From JBGTKH01 sp041744735 (GTDB lineage Bacteria; Planctomycetota; Planctomycetia; Pirellulales; Pirellulaceae), in the NCBI GenBank assembly GCA_041744735.1, contig JBGTKH010000499.1, positions 1 through 22,942 on the forward strand: a stretch of DNA of 22,942 nucleotides, written 5' to 3'. A program made the translations under genes and the position numbers. Under the pieces are notes generated by a model. That model saw only the letters and a list, made by a program, of their open reading frames with translations, was not told the DNA's origin and did not search any database. The number at the start of each line of letters is the position of its first letter. The first letter of the stretch is position 1. This document shows, piece by piece, positions 15,541 through 22,524 of the stretch.

Positions 15541-16172
15541 ACACGCTGTGGACCCACGCCGAGCTTGAGATTGTCGAAACGCTCACACGCCGCGTCTGTT
15601 TGATGTCCGCCAGTCAGCTCGCCGACGTCGATTGGTCGGGCATCGAATCCGTCCAACCGTTGGAGTTGCCCCTGAATCGCTTGTTGGCGGCGGAGCTGCT
15701 CCTGCGGACGGTCGTCAATGTGCAACCGCGACTAACGCTCGACAAGCCGCTGGTCGCTTGGCAACCGGGTGCGAACCAGCCGGACCTGCAACGTGCTCGG
15801 GCGGCGATCAAGGAGCGTTGGCAACAATCAGCGGAGCCGACCGAGGTGTATTGGGCTTCGCGTCGGGCTGCCAATCTGTTCGGCAGCACGGCTCGCGACC
15901 TGCCGGATCTATTCCATCGCGACCACGACCTGCTGTTGTCCGAGGTCTACGTCCTTTATCGGCGCCACCGGCGCGAATGGGCGCAGCGCTGGTTGGGCGA
16001 AAACGTTTTTCCCAAGGCTGGCTTTCGCACGAAGGACCCGGATGCGTTTCTGTTTGGCGACGACGGCCGGCCGGCACTCGTGATCGAGTCTTCCGGTCGG
16101 TATGGACTCCGGCAGTTGGAGTCTTTTCACGAGCACTGTGTGGCCTTCGAACTTCCCTACGAAATCTGGTGA
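15537..16172 (+). CDS. Winged-helix replication-relaxation-like protein, type A copy 2
   Basis: 211 residues from GTG 15537, with AAGGA 8 nt upstream and a 4-bp overlap with the ATPase stop. It is the counterpart of the protein at 11638-12279: a similar length, an N-terminal winged-helix-like segment, a central VYWASRRAANLFG block (ALVATERLAQHYG in copy 1), and a shared C-terminus (PDAFLFG, VIESSGRYG, ESFHEHC, LPYEIW). The glycine-rich strand carries a conserved acidic residue (VIE). Divergence between the copies is large, so the duplication is old or the two were acquired separately. Probable DNA-binding partner of the coupling ATPase, by context. Confidence 0.7.
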   Translation: MNTLWTHAELEIVETLTRRVCLMSASQLADVDWSGIESVQPLELPLNRLLAAELLLRTVVNVQPRLTLDKPLVAWQPGANQPDLQRARAAIKERWQQSAEPTEVYWASRRAANLFGSTARDLPDLFHRDHDLLLSEVYVLYRRHRREWAQRWLGENVFPKAGFRTKDPDAFLFGDDGRPALVIESSGRYGLRQLESFHEHCVAFELPYEIW

Positions 16173-16180
16173 GGTGATCT

Positions 16181-16906
16181 ATGAAAGTGTCGGCTTCCAA
16201 AAAACTGACCGCTGACGACACGGCGATTCTGCGGCACATTGCACGGTATCGGCTCACGGTTGTCGAAGCGCTGGCCCGGCTGCCGGAGTGCCAGCGACAT
16301 ACGGCGGCTGAACTCGCCGCGCGCTTGCAGCGATTGGACCGCGCGGACTTTGTCGCATCGACTTGTCTCCACACGGACAGGCAGTGCTACGAACTCACTC
16401 GCAAGGGAGCGATCCGCGTTGGCCATTCGCTGGCTGATCGCGACTCCCATGCACGGCTCTCCGAAGCGACCAAGATTCGCCGATTTGCTGCGCTGAGTTT
16501 CTGCTGTCTTACATCGGTCCGACGCCAGCGGCTGACGGCTGCGGAACTTGCCGACCAAGTTGCCGGTCTGAACGGCTCTGAAGCGGATACGCCCTACTAT
16601 GTCACCCGCGATGAAGCGGCGCCACGCATCGGGTTTTTGCGTGTCGATCTCGGTGGGCACGGCCGTTGGGACCGGATTCTGGCCAAGTGCCAGCAGGATG
16701 TGCGCGAGCATGCCGACAATCCGCGCTGGACGCCGTGGATTGGGTCGAACCGCTTCGAGGTGACCTTGGTCACGGCCTTGCCGCAAAAGGCCGAGCGACT
16801 CCACCGCGCCCTGAGTCAGCAGGAGCACGCGCCTCCGGTTTCCGTGCGCATCGCGGTGATCCCGGAACTGCTCTACCTGATCGCACCGCCGCCCACATCA
16901 CCGTAA
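16181..16906 (+). CDS. Winged-helix replication-relaxation-like protein, type B copy 2
   Basis: 241 residues from ATG 16181, with GAGGTG 6 nt upstream and 8 bp after the previous stop. It is the counterpart of 12285-13004. The N-terminal winged helix (LTADDTAILRHIARYRLTV, then LQRLDRADFV and CYELTRKGAIRVG) is the classic replication-relaxation pattern. The C-terminal half has a strand IGFLRVDLGG with an acidic residue, then ILAKCQQDVREH and RFEVTLVTA. In replication-relaxation proteins a similar acidic strand followed by a lysine forms part of a nuclease-like fold; activity here is not established. It closes the transfer module, and a 201-bp structured gap follows. Confidence 0.7.
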   Translation: MKVSASKKLTADDTAILRHIARYRLTVVEALARLPECQRHTAAELAARLQRLDRADFVASTCLHTDRQCYELTRKGAIRVGHSLADRDSHARLSEATKIRRFAALSFCCLTSVRRQRLTAAELADQVAGLNGSEADTPYYVTRDEAAPRIGFLRVDLGGHGRWDRILAKCQQDVREHADNPRWTPWIGSNRFEVTLVTALPQKAERLHRALSQQEHAPPVSVRIAVIPELLYLIAPPPTSP

Positions 16907-16936
16907 CACCAACTCCCTCACGCAGGGTTTTGCTTC

Positions 16937-17058
16937 GCTCCTTAGTCCCAGGAGCACGGAAAAACATCGGGACAACGTCGGTTTGTGTTTTCAAGGTTGT
17001 CCGTTGCCATTGTGGGCGTACGACGAGCATTCGTTCGGAACGAGCTACGGCTCGCTCC
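16937..17058. other. Cluster of three inverted repeats in intergenic gap (candidate oriT or structured RNA)
   Basis: The 201-bp gap after the transfer module holds three stem-loops. GCTCCT (16937-16942) pairs with AGGAGC (16950-16955). GGACAAC (16970-16976) pairs with GTTGTCC (16996-17002). GGAACGAGC (17037-17045) pairs with GCTCGCTCC (17050-17058) around a TACG tetraloop, with one mismatch. None has a T-tract. Origins of transfer often consist of such repeats beside mobilisation genes, but a leader RNA or decayed terminators would look similar. Confidence 0.4.
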
Positions 17059-17107
17059 GCATAAATGCACGAAGTCGGTTGCCGACTCAAAGACAGGAGT
17101 AAACACG

Positions 17108-17272
17108 ATGACCCACAGGCTGCCGAGAAAACAACGTGCGGATTGGAATCGCCCGTACAGACGGGACTACGAACGAGACAGAGCCATCGAGAAGCTTCGC
17201 AACTCGGGACTCGTCTTGGTCGTGGGTTTCGTGGTGCTGGCTCTGGCCTTCGCCAGCGCCTGGACCAAGTAG
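17108..17272 (+). CDS. Small single-pass membrane protein
   Basis: 54 residues from ATG 17108, with AGGAG about 9 nt upstream. Residues 1-31 are strongly basic and aromatic (RKQRADWNRPYRRDY). Residues 33-50 are a single hydrophobic helix (GLVLVVGFVVLALAFASA), followed by a short tail ending in Lys. The positive-inside rule predicts a cytoplasmic N-terminus. No family is recognised. It lies between the transfer module and the small accessory genes, each separated by a hairpin. A toxin or a membrane accessory of transfer are both possible; neither is supported by a motif. Confidence 0.6.
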   Translation: MTHRLPRKQRADWNRPYRRDYERDRAIEKLRNSGLVLVVGFVVLALAFASAWTK

Positions 17273-17284
17273 CGATTCTGCTTG

Positions 17285-17300
17285 GGTTCCTTCGGGAACC
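17285..17300 (+). terminator. Stem-loop after small membrane-protein gene
   Basis: GGTTCC-TTCG-GGAACC forms a perfect 6-bp stem with a stable UUCG loop, 12 bp after the stop at 17272. No T-tract follows, so it may stabilise or process the transcript rather than end it. Confidence 0.4.
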
Positions 17301-17402
17301 TTGGCCAATAGAAGCAGCGGCCATGAGGGCTGCTGTGTCACAACGCAGGTTCGAGGAGGATTCGGATGAACGCCTCGCACCCACAATAAAGGAAAGGAGC
17401 AT

Positions 17403-17660
17403 ATGGCTCAAAAACAAAAACCGGTACATGAAATCCGCTTGGGACGCATCCGCGTCACGATCTGGGCGAATCAATCGAATGGCGAAGGGGTGTGGTTCAA
17501 CACCACCATCATCCGTCACTACAAAGACGGTGAGCAGTGGAAAGAGACCGCGACGTTTCGCCGTGAGGATTTGCCCATCGTGGCGAAGGCTGCGGACATG
17601 GCTTACGACTGGATCTGGAAGCAAGAAGTGCCAGCTCAACCGGACGAGTCGAACGAGTAA
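17403..17660 (+). CDS. Small conserved protein, paralog of 18895-19143 (possible nucleic-acid-binding fold)
   Basis: 85 residues from ATG 17403, with AAAGGAAAGGAG immediately upstream. The pattern is HEIRLGRIRVTIW, then strands with TTIIRHYKDGEQWKE, then FRREDLPIVAKAADMAYDWI. The protein at 18895-19143 matches it throughout (HEIRRGLIKVRIW, LFRNGDLWKES, FGRDDIPIMRLALDEAHTWI). Four strands followed by one amphipathic helix is the layout of small single-strand nucleic-acid-binding proteins of the PC4/p15 type. That fold is a suggestion from the pattern only. The family appears to be common in planctomycete genomes, but this is from memory and was not checked. Confidence 0.7.
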   Translation: MAQKQKPVHEIRLGRIRVTIWANQSNGEGVWFNTTIIRHYKDGEQWKETATFRREDLPIVAKAADMAYDWIWKQEVPAQPDESNE

Positions 17661-17674
17661 CGGATGACAAACTC

Positions 17675-17699
17675 GCCGGTCGGATGCAATCCGGCCGGC
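17675..17699 (+). terminator. Strong stem-loop between small genes
   Basis: GCCGGTCGGAT (17675-17685) and ATCCGGCCGGC (17689-17699) form an 11-bp stem with one G-U pair and a 3-base loop. It lies between the stop at 17660 and the AAGGAGG ribosome site of the next gene. Only a short T run (ATTTC) follows, so it is a terminator, attenuator or mRNA-end stabiliser. Confidence 0.5.
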
Positions 17700-17722
17700 A
17701 TTTCATCAAGGAGGATGAAGCC

Positions 17723-18007
17723 ATGTCAGTCATCGAAATGGCTGCGAAGTTCTACACAGGAAAAATCGTGTTCACCCAAGGAGCGTCTTCGAAGTTGACT
17801 CAAGATGACGTGCTTGGGGGCCTCACTCGCCATATGTCCGGCGATTGGGGCGAATTGGACGAACATGACTGGCAGGAGAACGACGCCGCGCTGGAGCACG
17901 GCTTTCGACTCTTCTCTCAGTACCGCGTGCGCGACGGTGCCAAGTTTTGGATCATCACCGAGCACGATCGGTCCGTCACGACCATCCTGTTGCCGGACGA
18001 GTATTAG
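17723..18007 (+). CDS. Small conserved accessory protein typical of mobile elements
   Basis: 94 residues from ATG 17723, preceded by the strong site AAGGAGG; an in-frame ATG at 17684 lies inside the hairpin and is unlikely. The sequence has distinctive conserved-looking blocks: GKIVFTQGASSKL, LTRHMSGDWGELDEHDWQEN, LFSQYRVRDG, and KFWIITEHDRSVTTILLPDEY split over two strands. Proteins with RHxxGDWG and WIITExDRSxTTxLLPxEY are, from memory, widespread small proteins of plasmids and integrative elements with no known function. Its presence fits the mobile-element reading of this region. A terminator follows directly. Confidence 0.75.
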   Translation: MSVIEMAAKFYTGKIVFTQGASSKLTQDDVLGGLTRHMSGDWGELDEHDWQENDAALEHGFRLFSQYRVRDGAKFWIITEHDRSVTTILLPDEY

Positions 18008-18048
18008 CAGCATACCGGTTTTACCAAGAGGTTGATCCTCGGTTTTCT

Positions 18049-18076
18049 GCCGGCTGGTTCGCCAGCCGGTCTTTTT
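18049..18076 (+). terminator. Intrinsic terminator
   Basis: CCGGCTGG (18050-18057), loop TTCG and CCAGCCGG (18062-18069) form an 8-bp GC-rich stem, extended by one G-T pair, followed by TCTTTTT. It ends the transcript of the gene stopping at 18007. Confidence 0.8.
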
Positions 18077-18175
18077 CCCCTGCGTCTCGCCGCGACGATC
18101 ACAAGCCGCGGAGGGGCGGAGGCCGTTGTGCCGACCCTTGTTTTACAAGGAACACGACAACTTAGGAGAAAGACC

Positions 18176-18385
18176 ATGAATGACATCATCATCAAACAAG
18201 CTCACCCCAAAATTCCCAGGGAGTTCTGGGAGGCATTGCTCACCATCCACAACAACTTCTTCGAGCGTGTGCTGACGACCTACTACGAGAGGTCGGACGG
18301 CAAACAGTTCGAGCACATTCTGCGTTCATTTCGGACGCTGGATTGCTGGCTCGACCTGGCCAAAGAAGAAGGCTGGTTGGATTGA
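18176..18385 (+). CDS. Small hypothetical protein
   Basis: 69 residues from ATG 18176, with AGGAG 8 nt upstream. The sequence is mostly helical and amphipathic (KIPREFWEALLTIHNNFFE, then LTTYYERSDGKQFEHIL and RTLDCWLDLAKEEGWLD). No motif or family is recognised. It stands alone between two intrinsic terminators (18049-18076 and 18404-18441), so it is expressed from its own promoter, which must lie in 18077-18160. A small regulatory or interaction protein is plausible. Reality is supported by the ribosome site and the flanking terminators. Confidence 0.6.
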   Translation: MNDIIIKQAHPKIPREFWEALLTIHNNFFERVLTTYYERSDGKQFEHILRSFRTLDCWLDLAKEEGWLD

Positions 18386-18403
18386 ACAGTACCGGGTGAG
18401 ACG

Positions 18404-18441
18404 GGCGTGGAGAGTGACAACTCTCCACGCCTCCTTTTTCT
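18404..18441 (+). terminator. Intrinsic terminator
   Basis: GGCGTGGAGAGT (18404-18415), loop GACA and ACTCTCCACGCC (18420-18431) form a perfect 12-bp stem followed by TCCTTTTTCT. It is the strongest terminator in the window and ends the gene stopping at 18385. Confidence 0.88.
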
Positions 18442-18493
18442 ATGCAATCCCACAACCGAACGCCCATATTCATCGCCAGCGAGATGCAAGTCC

Positions 18494-18898
18494 ATGCCCA
18501 ACACAAATCCCCAGACGCCGCCGCAGAAATCAACGACTCCCAAACCCTACTGCACCGTCGGGGCCGGGCGACTGACGTCGTTCGTGTGGAAATCGGGAGA
18601 CGAAAACTCCCGCTGGCGCTACCGATTCAATCTATTCCGGCTGGCAGCCAAGGGCGGTCGAGTGTCGCAGCGATTCGCACCGGCAGACCTGATTCACTTC
18701 GTCAAGCTAACCCAAGTGCTGGCGGCCACGATTGCCGACGACGGTTGCTTGTCGCCAGTTGATCGCGGCGTCCTCAAGCGCCTCGCCGCCGATCTCGACC
18801 AACTGCTGTTGCGAGCAGCCCAGCACCACAGCCCCTCAGCGGAATCCAGCCCATCCTCTGCGCACCCAGTAAACCAAACGGAAGGAAACGACTCATGA
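18494..18898 (+). CDS. Hypothetical protein distantly resembling the neighbouring small-protein family
   Basis: 134 residues from ATG 18494; a weak GAGATG lies upstream, so the start is uncertain. Residues 1-20 are Pro/Thr/Gln-rich. Residues about 20-75 show a strand pattern (CTVGAGRLTSFVWKSGDEN, WRYRFNLFRLA, GRVSQRFAPADLIHFVKL) loosely like the HEIR...W protein family on both sides. That core is followed by a helix (LTQVLAATIADDGCL) and another (RGVLKRLAADLDQLLLRAA), then a disordered tail. It overlaps the next gene by 4 bp. It may be a diverged, extended member of that family. Confidence 0.6.
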   Translation: MPNTNPQTPPQKSTTPKPYCTVGAGRLTSFVWKSGDENSRWRYRFNLFRLAAKGGRVSQRFAPADLIHFVKLTQVLAATIADDGCLSPVDRGVLKRLAADLDQLLLRAAQHHSPSAESSPSSAHPVNQTEGNDS

Positions 18899-19143
18899 AG
18901 ACGCGACCGATTCACGAAATCCGCCGTGGCCTGATCAAGGTCCGCATCTGGCGAAAACGGACCCGCGAGGGAACGCGGTACACACTGACCGTCACTCGCC
19001 TGTTCCGTAACGGCGATCTGTGGAAGGAATCAACGCGGTTTGGCCGCGATGACATCCCAATCATGCGTTTGGCCCTCGACGAAGCGCATACATGGATTTT
19101 TCGACAATCGCAACAAACTGTTACGCGACCGCAGCACCGCTAA
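18895..19143 (+). CDS. Small conserved protein, paralog of 17403-17660
   Basis: 82 residues from ATG 18895 (ATGA overlap with the preceding stop, AGGA about 9 nt upstream). It shares with the protein at 17403 the opening PIHEIRRGLIKVRIW, the central LFRNGDLWKES and the ending FGRDDIPIMRLALDEAHTWI. The basic, strand-rich character suggests nucleic-acid binding, but no catalytic residue is visible. Two copies in one element, with a third possible relative between them, suggest local duplication with specialisation. Confidence 0.72.
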   Translation: MKTRPIHEIRRGLIKVRIWRKRTREGTRYTLTVTRLFRNGDLWKESTRFGRDDIPIMRLALDEAHTWIFRQSQQTVTRPQHR

Positions 19144-19214
19144 TTCGAGTCGCGCCAGGCTCGCTGGAGGATCGCTTACGCCTTAAACCAGCGACGAATG
19201 TACTGAGCAGAAGC

Positions 19215-19484
19215 ATGTCACTCCCCCAAGAATCTCATCCCGGCTCGACACCGCGACTTCTCACGATCAGCGGAGCGGCTGAACTACTCAGTTGCTCGCG
19301 GGCTAACGTCTACGGACTGATCGACGCGGGAGATCTGCCCGTGATTACCGTCGGCAAATCACGCGGCTATCGCATCGACGTTCGCGACATTGAGGAGTTC
19401 CTGGAGCGACGAAAAGTCTGCAAAGACCGTGCCCAGCCGAAACCACCGGCGCCTCGCCCGCGACTGAAACACATCAAGCTCTAG
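19215..19484 (+). CDS. Excisionase-like / MerR-type helix-turn-helix protein
   Basis: 89 residues from ATG 19215; no strong ribosome site is seen. Residues about 15-67 form the small winged HTH typical of excisionases: LLTISGAAELLSCSRANVYG, then LIDAGDLPVITVGKSRGYRI and DVRDIEEFLERR. The tail is Lys/Pro/Arg-rich. Such proteins bend DNA at attachment sites to favour excision, or repress neighbouring promoters. The gene ends 5 bp from the convergent end of the integrase gene, which supports a recombination-directionality role. Confidence 0.78.
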   Translation: MSLPQESHPGSTPRLLTISGAAELLSCSRANVYGLIDAGDLPVITVGKSRGYRIDVRDIEEFLERRKVCKDRAQPKPPAPRPRLKHIKL

Positions 19485-19489
19485 TCCCG

Positions 19490-20656
19490 CTAACTCACCG
19501 CACGTTTGGCCTGCTCCAGCATATGCACCGGATTCAAGGACAGATGCTGATACACTCTGCTCAACATCGATGGGTCTTCGTGCCCCATCAGAATCGCGAC
19601 CGTCAGCGGATCGATTCCTTTTTGCAGCGCGTTGGTAGCCCAGGAGTGACGCAGGGCGTACAGCGAGTACCGCGGAGCCAGTTGCGACGTTCGTTTGTAG
19701 GTCAGTTTTCGCCGAGCTTCGCAACGAAGTTCAGCGGCGCTTTTAGCAATCGTCTCACCGTTGCGAGTTCGCGTCTGTTTCAGCGTCGGTATAAAAGCCA
19801 GGACGTCTTCGTCCGAGACCGTTTCGCCGCGACGTTTCATTTCCGCCTTGCCCATCCGCTGCTGAATTGCCGAAAAACCACAATTCACCGCATCGGTTGT
19901 CCAGGGCTTGCCGTCGACGTTGCGAAAGAGTGGCCCCTGCGGGTGTGCCAGCATCAATCGTCTGGTAATGGCAAAGGCCTTGTCGCTCAGGTACACGACG
20001 CGCACCAGCCGCTTCATCTTCGACTCCGATTTCGGAATCACCCAGCGGTGGTTCGCCAAATCGACATGCCGCGCCTCGATACGCAGCGACTCTTGCGGCC
20101 GGCAGCCGGTCTCCCAGGTGACGAGCATCAAGTCCGACAACGATTCGTTGCGGACGTAGTTCATCAACCGGTCGAATTCAAGCTGCGACACGACCACGTC
20201 TTTCCGCTCCGCCGCGGGCACCTCCAAATGGGAAAGTGGATTGTTGTCGAGATAGCCTTGCTTGGTGGCCCACTTCAGGCACCGTTTGACACTTCGCAAA
20301 TAGTTGCGGCGCGAAGTCACCGAGAATTGGTATTCGTCGATCCAGGTCTCGACGTGAAACGGCCGCACGTCTCCAGCTTTCAGATCCGGGTACTTTCGGA
20401 CAAAACGTTCCAGCCGGTAGCGATACCACTCGTACGTTTCCGGCGATCGCTGCTTTTGGACCCAGTCCAAAAAAGCGTCTGCAATCGCCGCCAGCGAGTG
20501 CGGGGAGACCTTTCGCTCCGGCGGCTGCCGCATGAACTGGTAGAAGCGCTCGTAGGCTTCTGCCTTGTGGGGTCCCAGGTTGTGCTGTTCGCCGTTGATG
20601 GTGACGAACCACGCCCGACGAGCCTTACGAAACCACGGTTTAGGACGACGCGCCAT
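19490..20656 (-). CDS. Tyrosine site-specific recombinase (integrase)
   Basis: 388 residues from ATG 20656; an in-frame start 11 codons upstream lacks support, and GGAGG lies ahead of the chosen ATG. Residues about 50-140 are a core-binding (SAM-like) domain (AIADAFLDWVQKQRSPETYE). The catalytic domain has Arg186 (TGCRPQES), lysines in SKMKRLVRVVYL, Arg336-His337 in YALRHSW (the first box-II position is Tyr instead of His), His359 in LMGHED, and nucleophile Tyr369 in RVYQHL. About 60 extra residues, basic and helical, sit before box II. The 5' end faces the 3' end of the tRNA-Arg gene 165 bp away, the usual arrangement for an element integrated at a tRNA. Confidence 0.92.
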   Translation of the reverse strand: MARRPKPWFRKARRAWFVTINGEQHNLGPHKAEAYERFYQFMRQPPERKVSPHSLAAIADAFLDWVQKQRSPETYEWYRYRLERFVRKYPDLKAGDVRPFHVETWIDEYQFSVTSRRNYLRSVKRCLKWATKQGYLDNNPLSHLEVPAAERKDVVVSQLEFDRLMNYVRNESLSDLMLVTWETGCRPQESLRIEARHVDLANHRWVIPKSESKMKRLVRVVYLSDKAFAITRRLMLAHPQGPLFRNVDGKPWTTDAVNCGFSAIQQRMGKAEMKRRGETVSDEDVLAFIPTLKQTRTRNGETIAKSAAELRCEARRKLTYKRTSQLAPRYSLYALRHSWATNALQKGIDPLTVAILMGHEDPSMLSRVYQHLSLNPVHMLEQAKRAVS

Positions 20657-20716
20657 TGAAAAACCCTCCAGCTTCGAGTGAAAAAACACACGAGCAAGCC
20701 AAAGGGTTTGCTTTCG

Positions 20717-20746
20717 GGCCTCGGTCAGTTACAGCTGACCGGGGCC
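20717..20746 (+). terminator. Strong stem-loop between integrase and tRNA
   Basis: GGCCTCGGTCAG (20717-20728) pairs with CTGACCGGGGCC (20735-20746) over 12 bp with one G-T pair; TTACTTTTTG follows on the plus strand. It reads as a plus-strand intrinsic terminator, although both flanking genes are on the minus strand. It may insulate the integrase promoter region or form part of the attachment-site structure. Confidence 0.5.
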
Positions 20747-20769
20747 TTACTTTTTGCCATCGCAATCAA

Positions 20770-20792
20770 AATTCCGTGCCGAATTCCGTGCC
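20770..20792. repeat. Tandem 11-bp direct repeats beside the attachment site
   Basis: AATTCCGTGCC occurs twice (20770-20780 and 20782-20792), spaced by one base, about one helical turn apart. The repeats lie between the integrase start and the tRNA 3' end. Integrases of this class bind short direct repeats (arm sites) in exactly this place, so they are candidate integrase or excisionase sites. Confidence 0.5.
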
Positions 20793-20821
20793 AAGGCAAG
20801 TCTCAATCGTCGTAAGTCCAG

Positions 20822-20896
<75 letters not shown>

Positions 20897-20984
20897 CAAC
20901 GTTTTTTTAGCAGAGGCTTGTGGAATCCGCAAGGCTGTGCAGCGTTGTAAAGGACACTGTACGATCATTCCCATTGTCGGGACT

Positions 20985-21012
20985 CGTCGGAATTCTTGTG
21001 AATTCCGCTACG
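20985..21012 (-). terminator. Stem-loop downstream of the DUF1501 gene
   Basis: CGGAATTC (20988-20995) and GAATTCCG (21000-21007) form an 8-bp stem with a TTGT loop, extended by 3 bp beyond a small bulge. It lies just past the stop of the minus-strand gene at 21017. No T-tract follows on the minus strand, so it may be a weak or processing-type terminator. Confidence 0.45.
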
Positions 21013-21016
21013 ACGT

Positions 21017-22411
21017 CTAAATCAGTCCCGGAATTGGTGTGCCGCTGGTCAGAGCGCGGGAGATTTCGGTGGGGACGCTGTGGTCAAGCCGCAACTCGCC
21101 GATGTCCAGCAGCGTGTGCATGATGGTGGCCATCAGGTTGCTGATTGTGAGTGGATCGGACAATGGCTCGCCGGCGTCGCGCGTGGATTGGCCGATCACT
21201 TGGCCCATGTTCAGGCCGCCGCCGGAAAGTAGCAGCGGCGTGATATTGCCCCAGTGATCGCGGCCGCCGTTCTTGTTCACTTTAGGCGTGCGGCCCATTT
21301 CGCCTGAACAGACCAGCAGAATCTTGTCGCTTAGACCGCGAGACGCGACGTCTTCCAGAAACGCTGAGACCGCGTGATCGAACGGCACGCCCATGTACTG
21401 CATGCCCTCTTCGCAGCCGGCATTGTTTTGATCGGCGTGCATGTCCCACACGAAGTTCGTGGTGACAGTGACAAAGCCGCAACCGGCTTCGCACAATCGT
21501 CGAGCCAGTAGCAACAACTTGCCGAGCGACTTAGCGTTGTCGACGTATCTGGGATAATTGTTCCACTTGCGGCTGATCTGGTCGGGCCGCACTAACCGGC
21601 TGGTGTCGTAGCGCTCGATCAGCCGCGGGTCTTCCTTCGACAAATCGAACGCATCGGCCACGCCGCCTACGATCGTGTCGAAGGCCTGTTGCTGGAAGCG
21701 ATCGGCTCCTTCGAGCGAACCGTTGGCATCGAGCGACCGGCGGATGCGGTCCAGACTTGCCAGCAGGTTGCGGCGGTCGTCCAGGCGGTCCCGCGGAATC
21801 GCAAGTTGCATGTCTTTTTGCAAACTGCCGCCGCCACCGGGAACGAAGGGCGTGTAAGCGCTGCCCAGCGTGCCGGTCGCTTCGAACTTGCCAAATTGCG
21901 AAACGGCCGGCATCGTCGACTCGTCCACGGCTCGCGGGAATAGTGCGGCGTTCGTGGGCATACCGTTGTCTGGACGATTCGTGCCCGCGACGCGCGCGTA
22001 AATCGATCCCATGTTGGCGTCGAACGTGTCCGGGCACACGATCGGCTTGATGTCGTGATTGCCGTTACCACTGCGATACGATCGAACCACGGAGACCTTG
22101 TTCGCCAGCGACGCCAACATCGGAAACGTCCCGCCAAACGTAACACCGGGAATCGTGGTTTCGACTTCACCCGTCGTGCTACGCACGCCATCGGGCGCGG
22201 TCATCTTTGGATCGAACGTTTCGACTTGGCTCGGGCCGCCGTGCATGAATAGAAAGATGACCGACTTATCCTTCACCAAATGTCCGGCTTGTGCTGCGGA
22301 GGCACGTGCGGCAAGCAGGCCGGGAAGTGTCAGACCTCCGAGTGCCAGCCCGCCGATTCTCAAAAAGTCGCGGCGTGTGGACCGACCGTTTGTGTCGCAT
22401 AGCGTCAGCAT
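21017..22411 (-). CDS. DUF1501 family secreted protein (Tat signal)
   Basis: 464 residues from ATG 22411, with GGAG about 7 nt upstream. The N-terminus carries a twin-arginine signal (STRRDFLRIGG, then a hydrophobic run), so it is exported folded. The domain has DUF1501 hallmarks: FLFMHGGPSQVETFDPK near residues 53-69, SYRSGNGNHD, VTTNFVWDMHADQN, CSGEMGRTPKVNKNGGRDHW, and a C-terminus in the SVPTEISRAL style. The family belongs to the alkaline-phosphatase/sulfatase-like fold and is greatly expanded in Planctomycetes; the enzymatic reaction is not established. It follows a second DUF1501 gene on the same strand after 113 bp. Full length, no defect seen. Confidence 0.92.
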   Translation of the reverse strand: MLTLCDTNGRSTRRDFLRIGGLALGGLTLPGLLAARASAAQAGHLVKDKSVIFLFMHGGPSQVETFDPKMTAPDGVRSTTGEVETTIPGVTFGGTFPMLASLANKVSVVRSYRSGNGNHDIKPIVCPDTFDANMGSIYARVAGTNRPDNGMPTNAALFPRAVDESTMPAVSQFGKFEATGTLGSAYTPFVPGGGGSLQKDMQLAIPRDRLDDRRNLLASLDRIRRSLDANGSLEGADRFQQQAFDTIVGGVADAFDLSKEDPRLIERYDTSRLVRPDQISRKWNNYPRYVDNAKSLGKLLLLARRLCEAGCGFVTVTTNFVWDMHADQNNAGCEEGMQYMGVPFDHAVSAFLEDVASRGLSDKILLVCSGEMGRTPKVNKNGGRDHWGNITPLLLSGGGLNMGQVIGQSTRDAGEPLSDPLTISNLMATIMHTLLDIGELRLDHSVPTEISRALTSGTPIPGLI

Positions 22412-22524
22412 CGCATTTCTCCAACATGGAACCCATCAACGATTACTGATCTTATTGCTTGGCCACCGCGATTGCAATTGGAATTCGGACTTTTTCCACG
22501 ATAGGAATCCGGCGGCGAGCCGCA

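Noticed and set aside
17108..17660. Toxin-antitoxin pair made of the 54-residue membrane protein and its neighbour
   Set aside because: The genes are separated by a hairpin and 130 bp, and neither carries a toxin or antitoxin motif.
19523..20659. Long plus-strand open frame opposite the integrase (378 codons)
   Set aside because: It is the mirror of a well-supported integrase gene with catalytic motifs; its own translation has no domain and is a codon-bias shadow.
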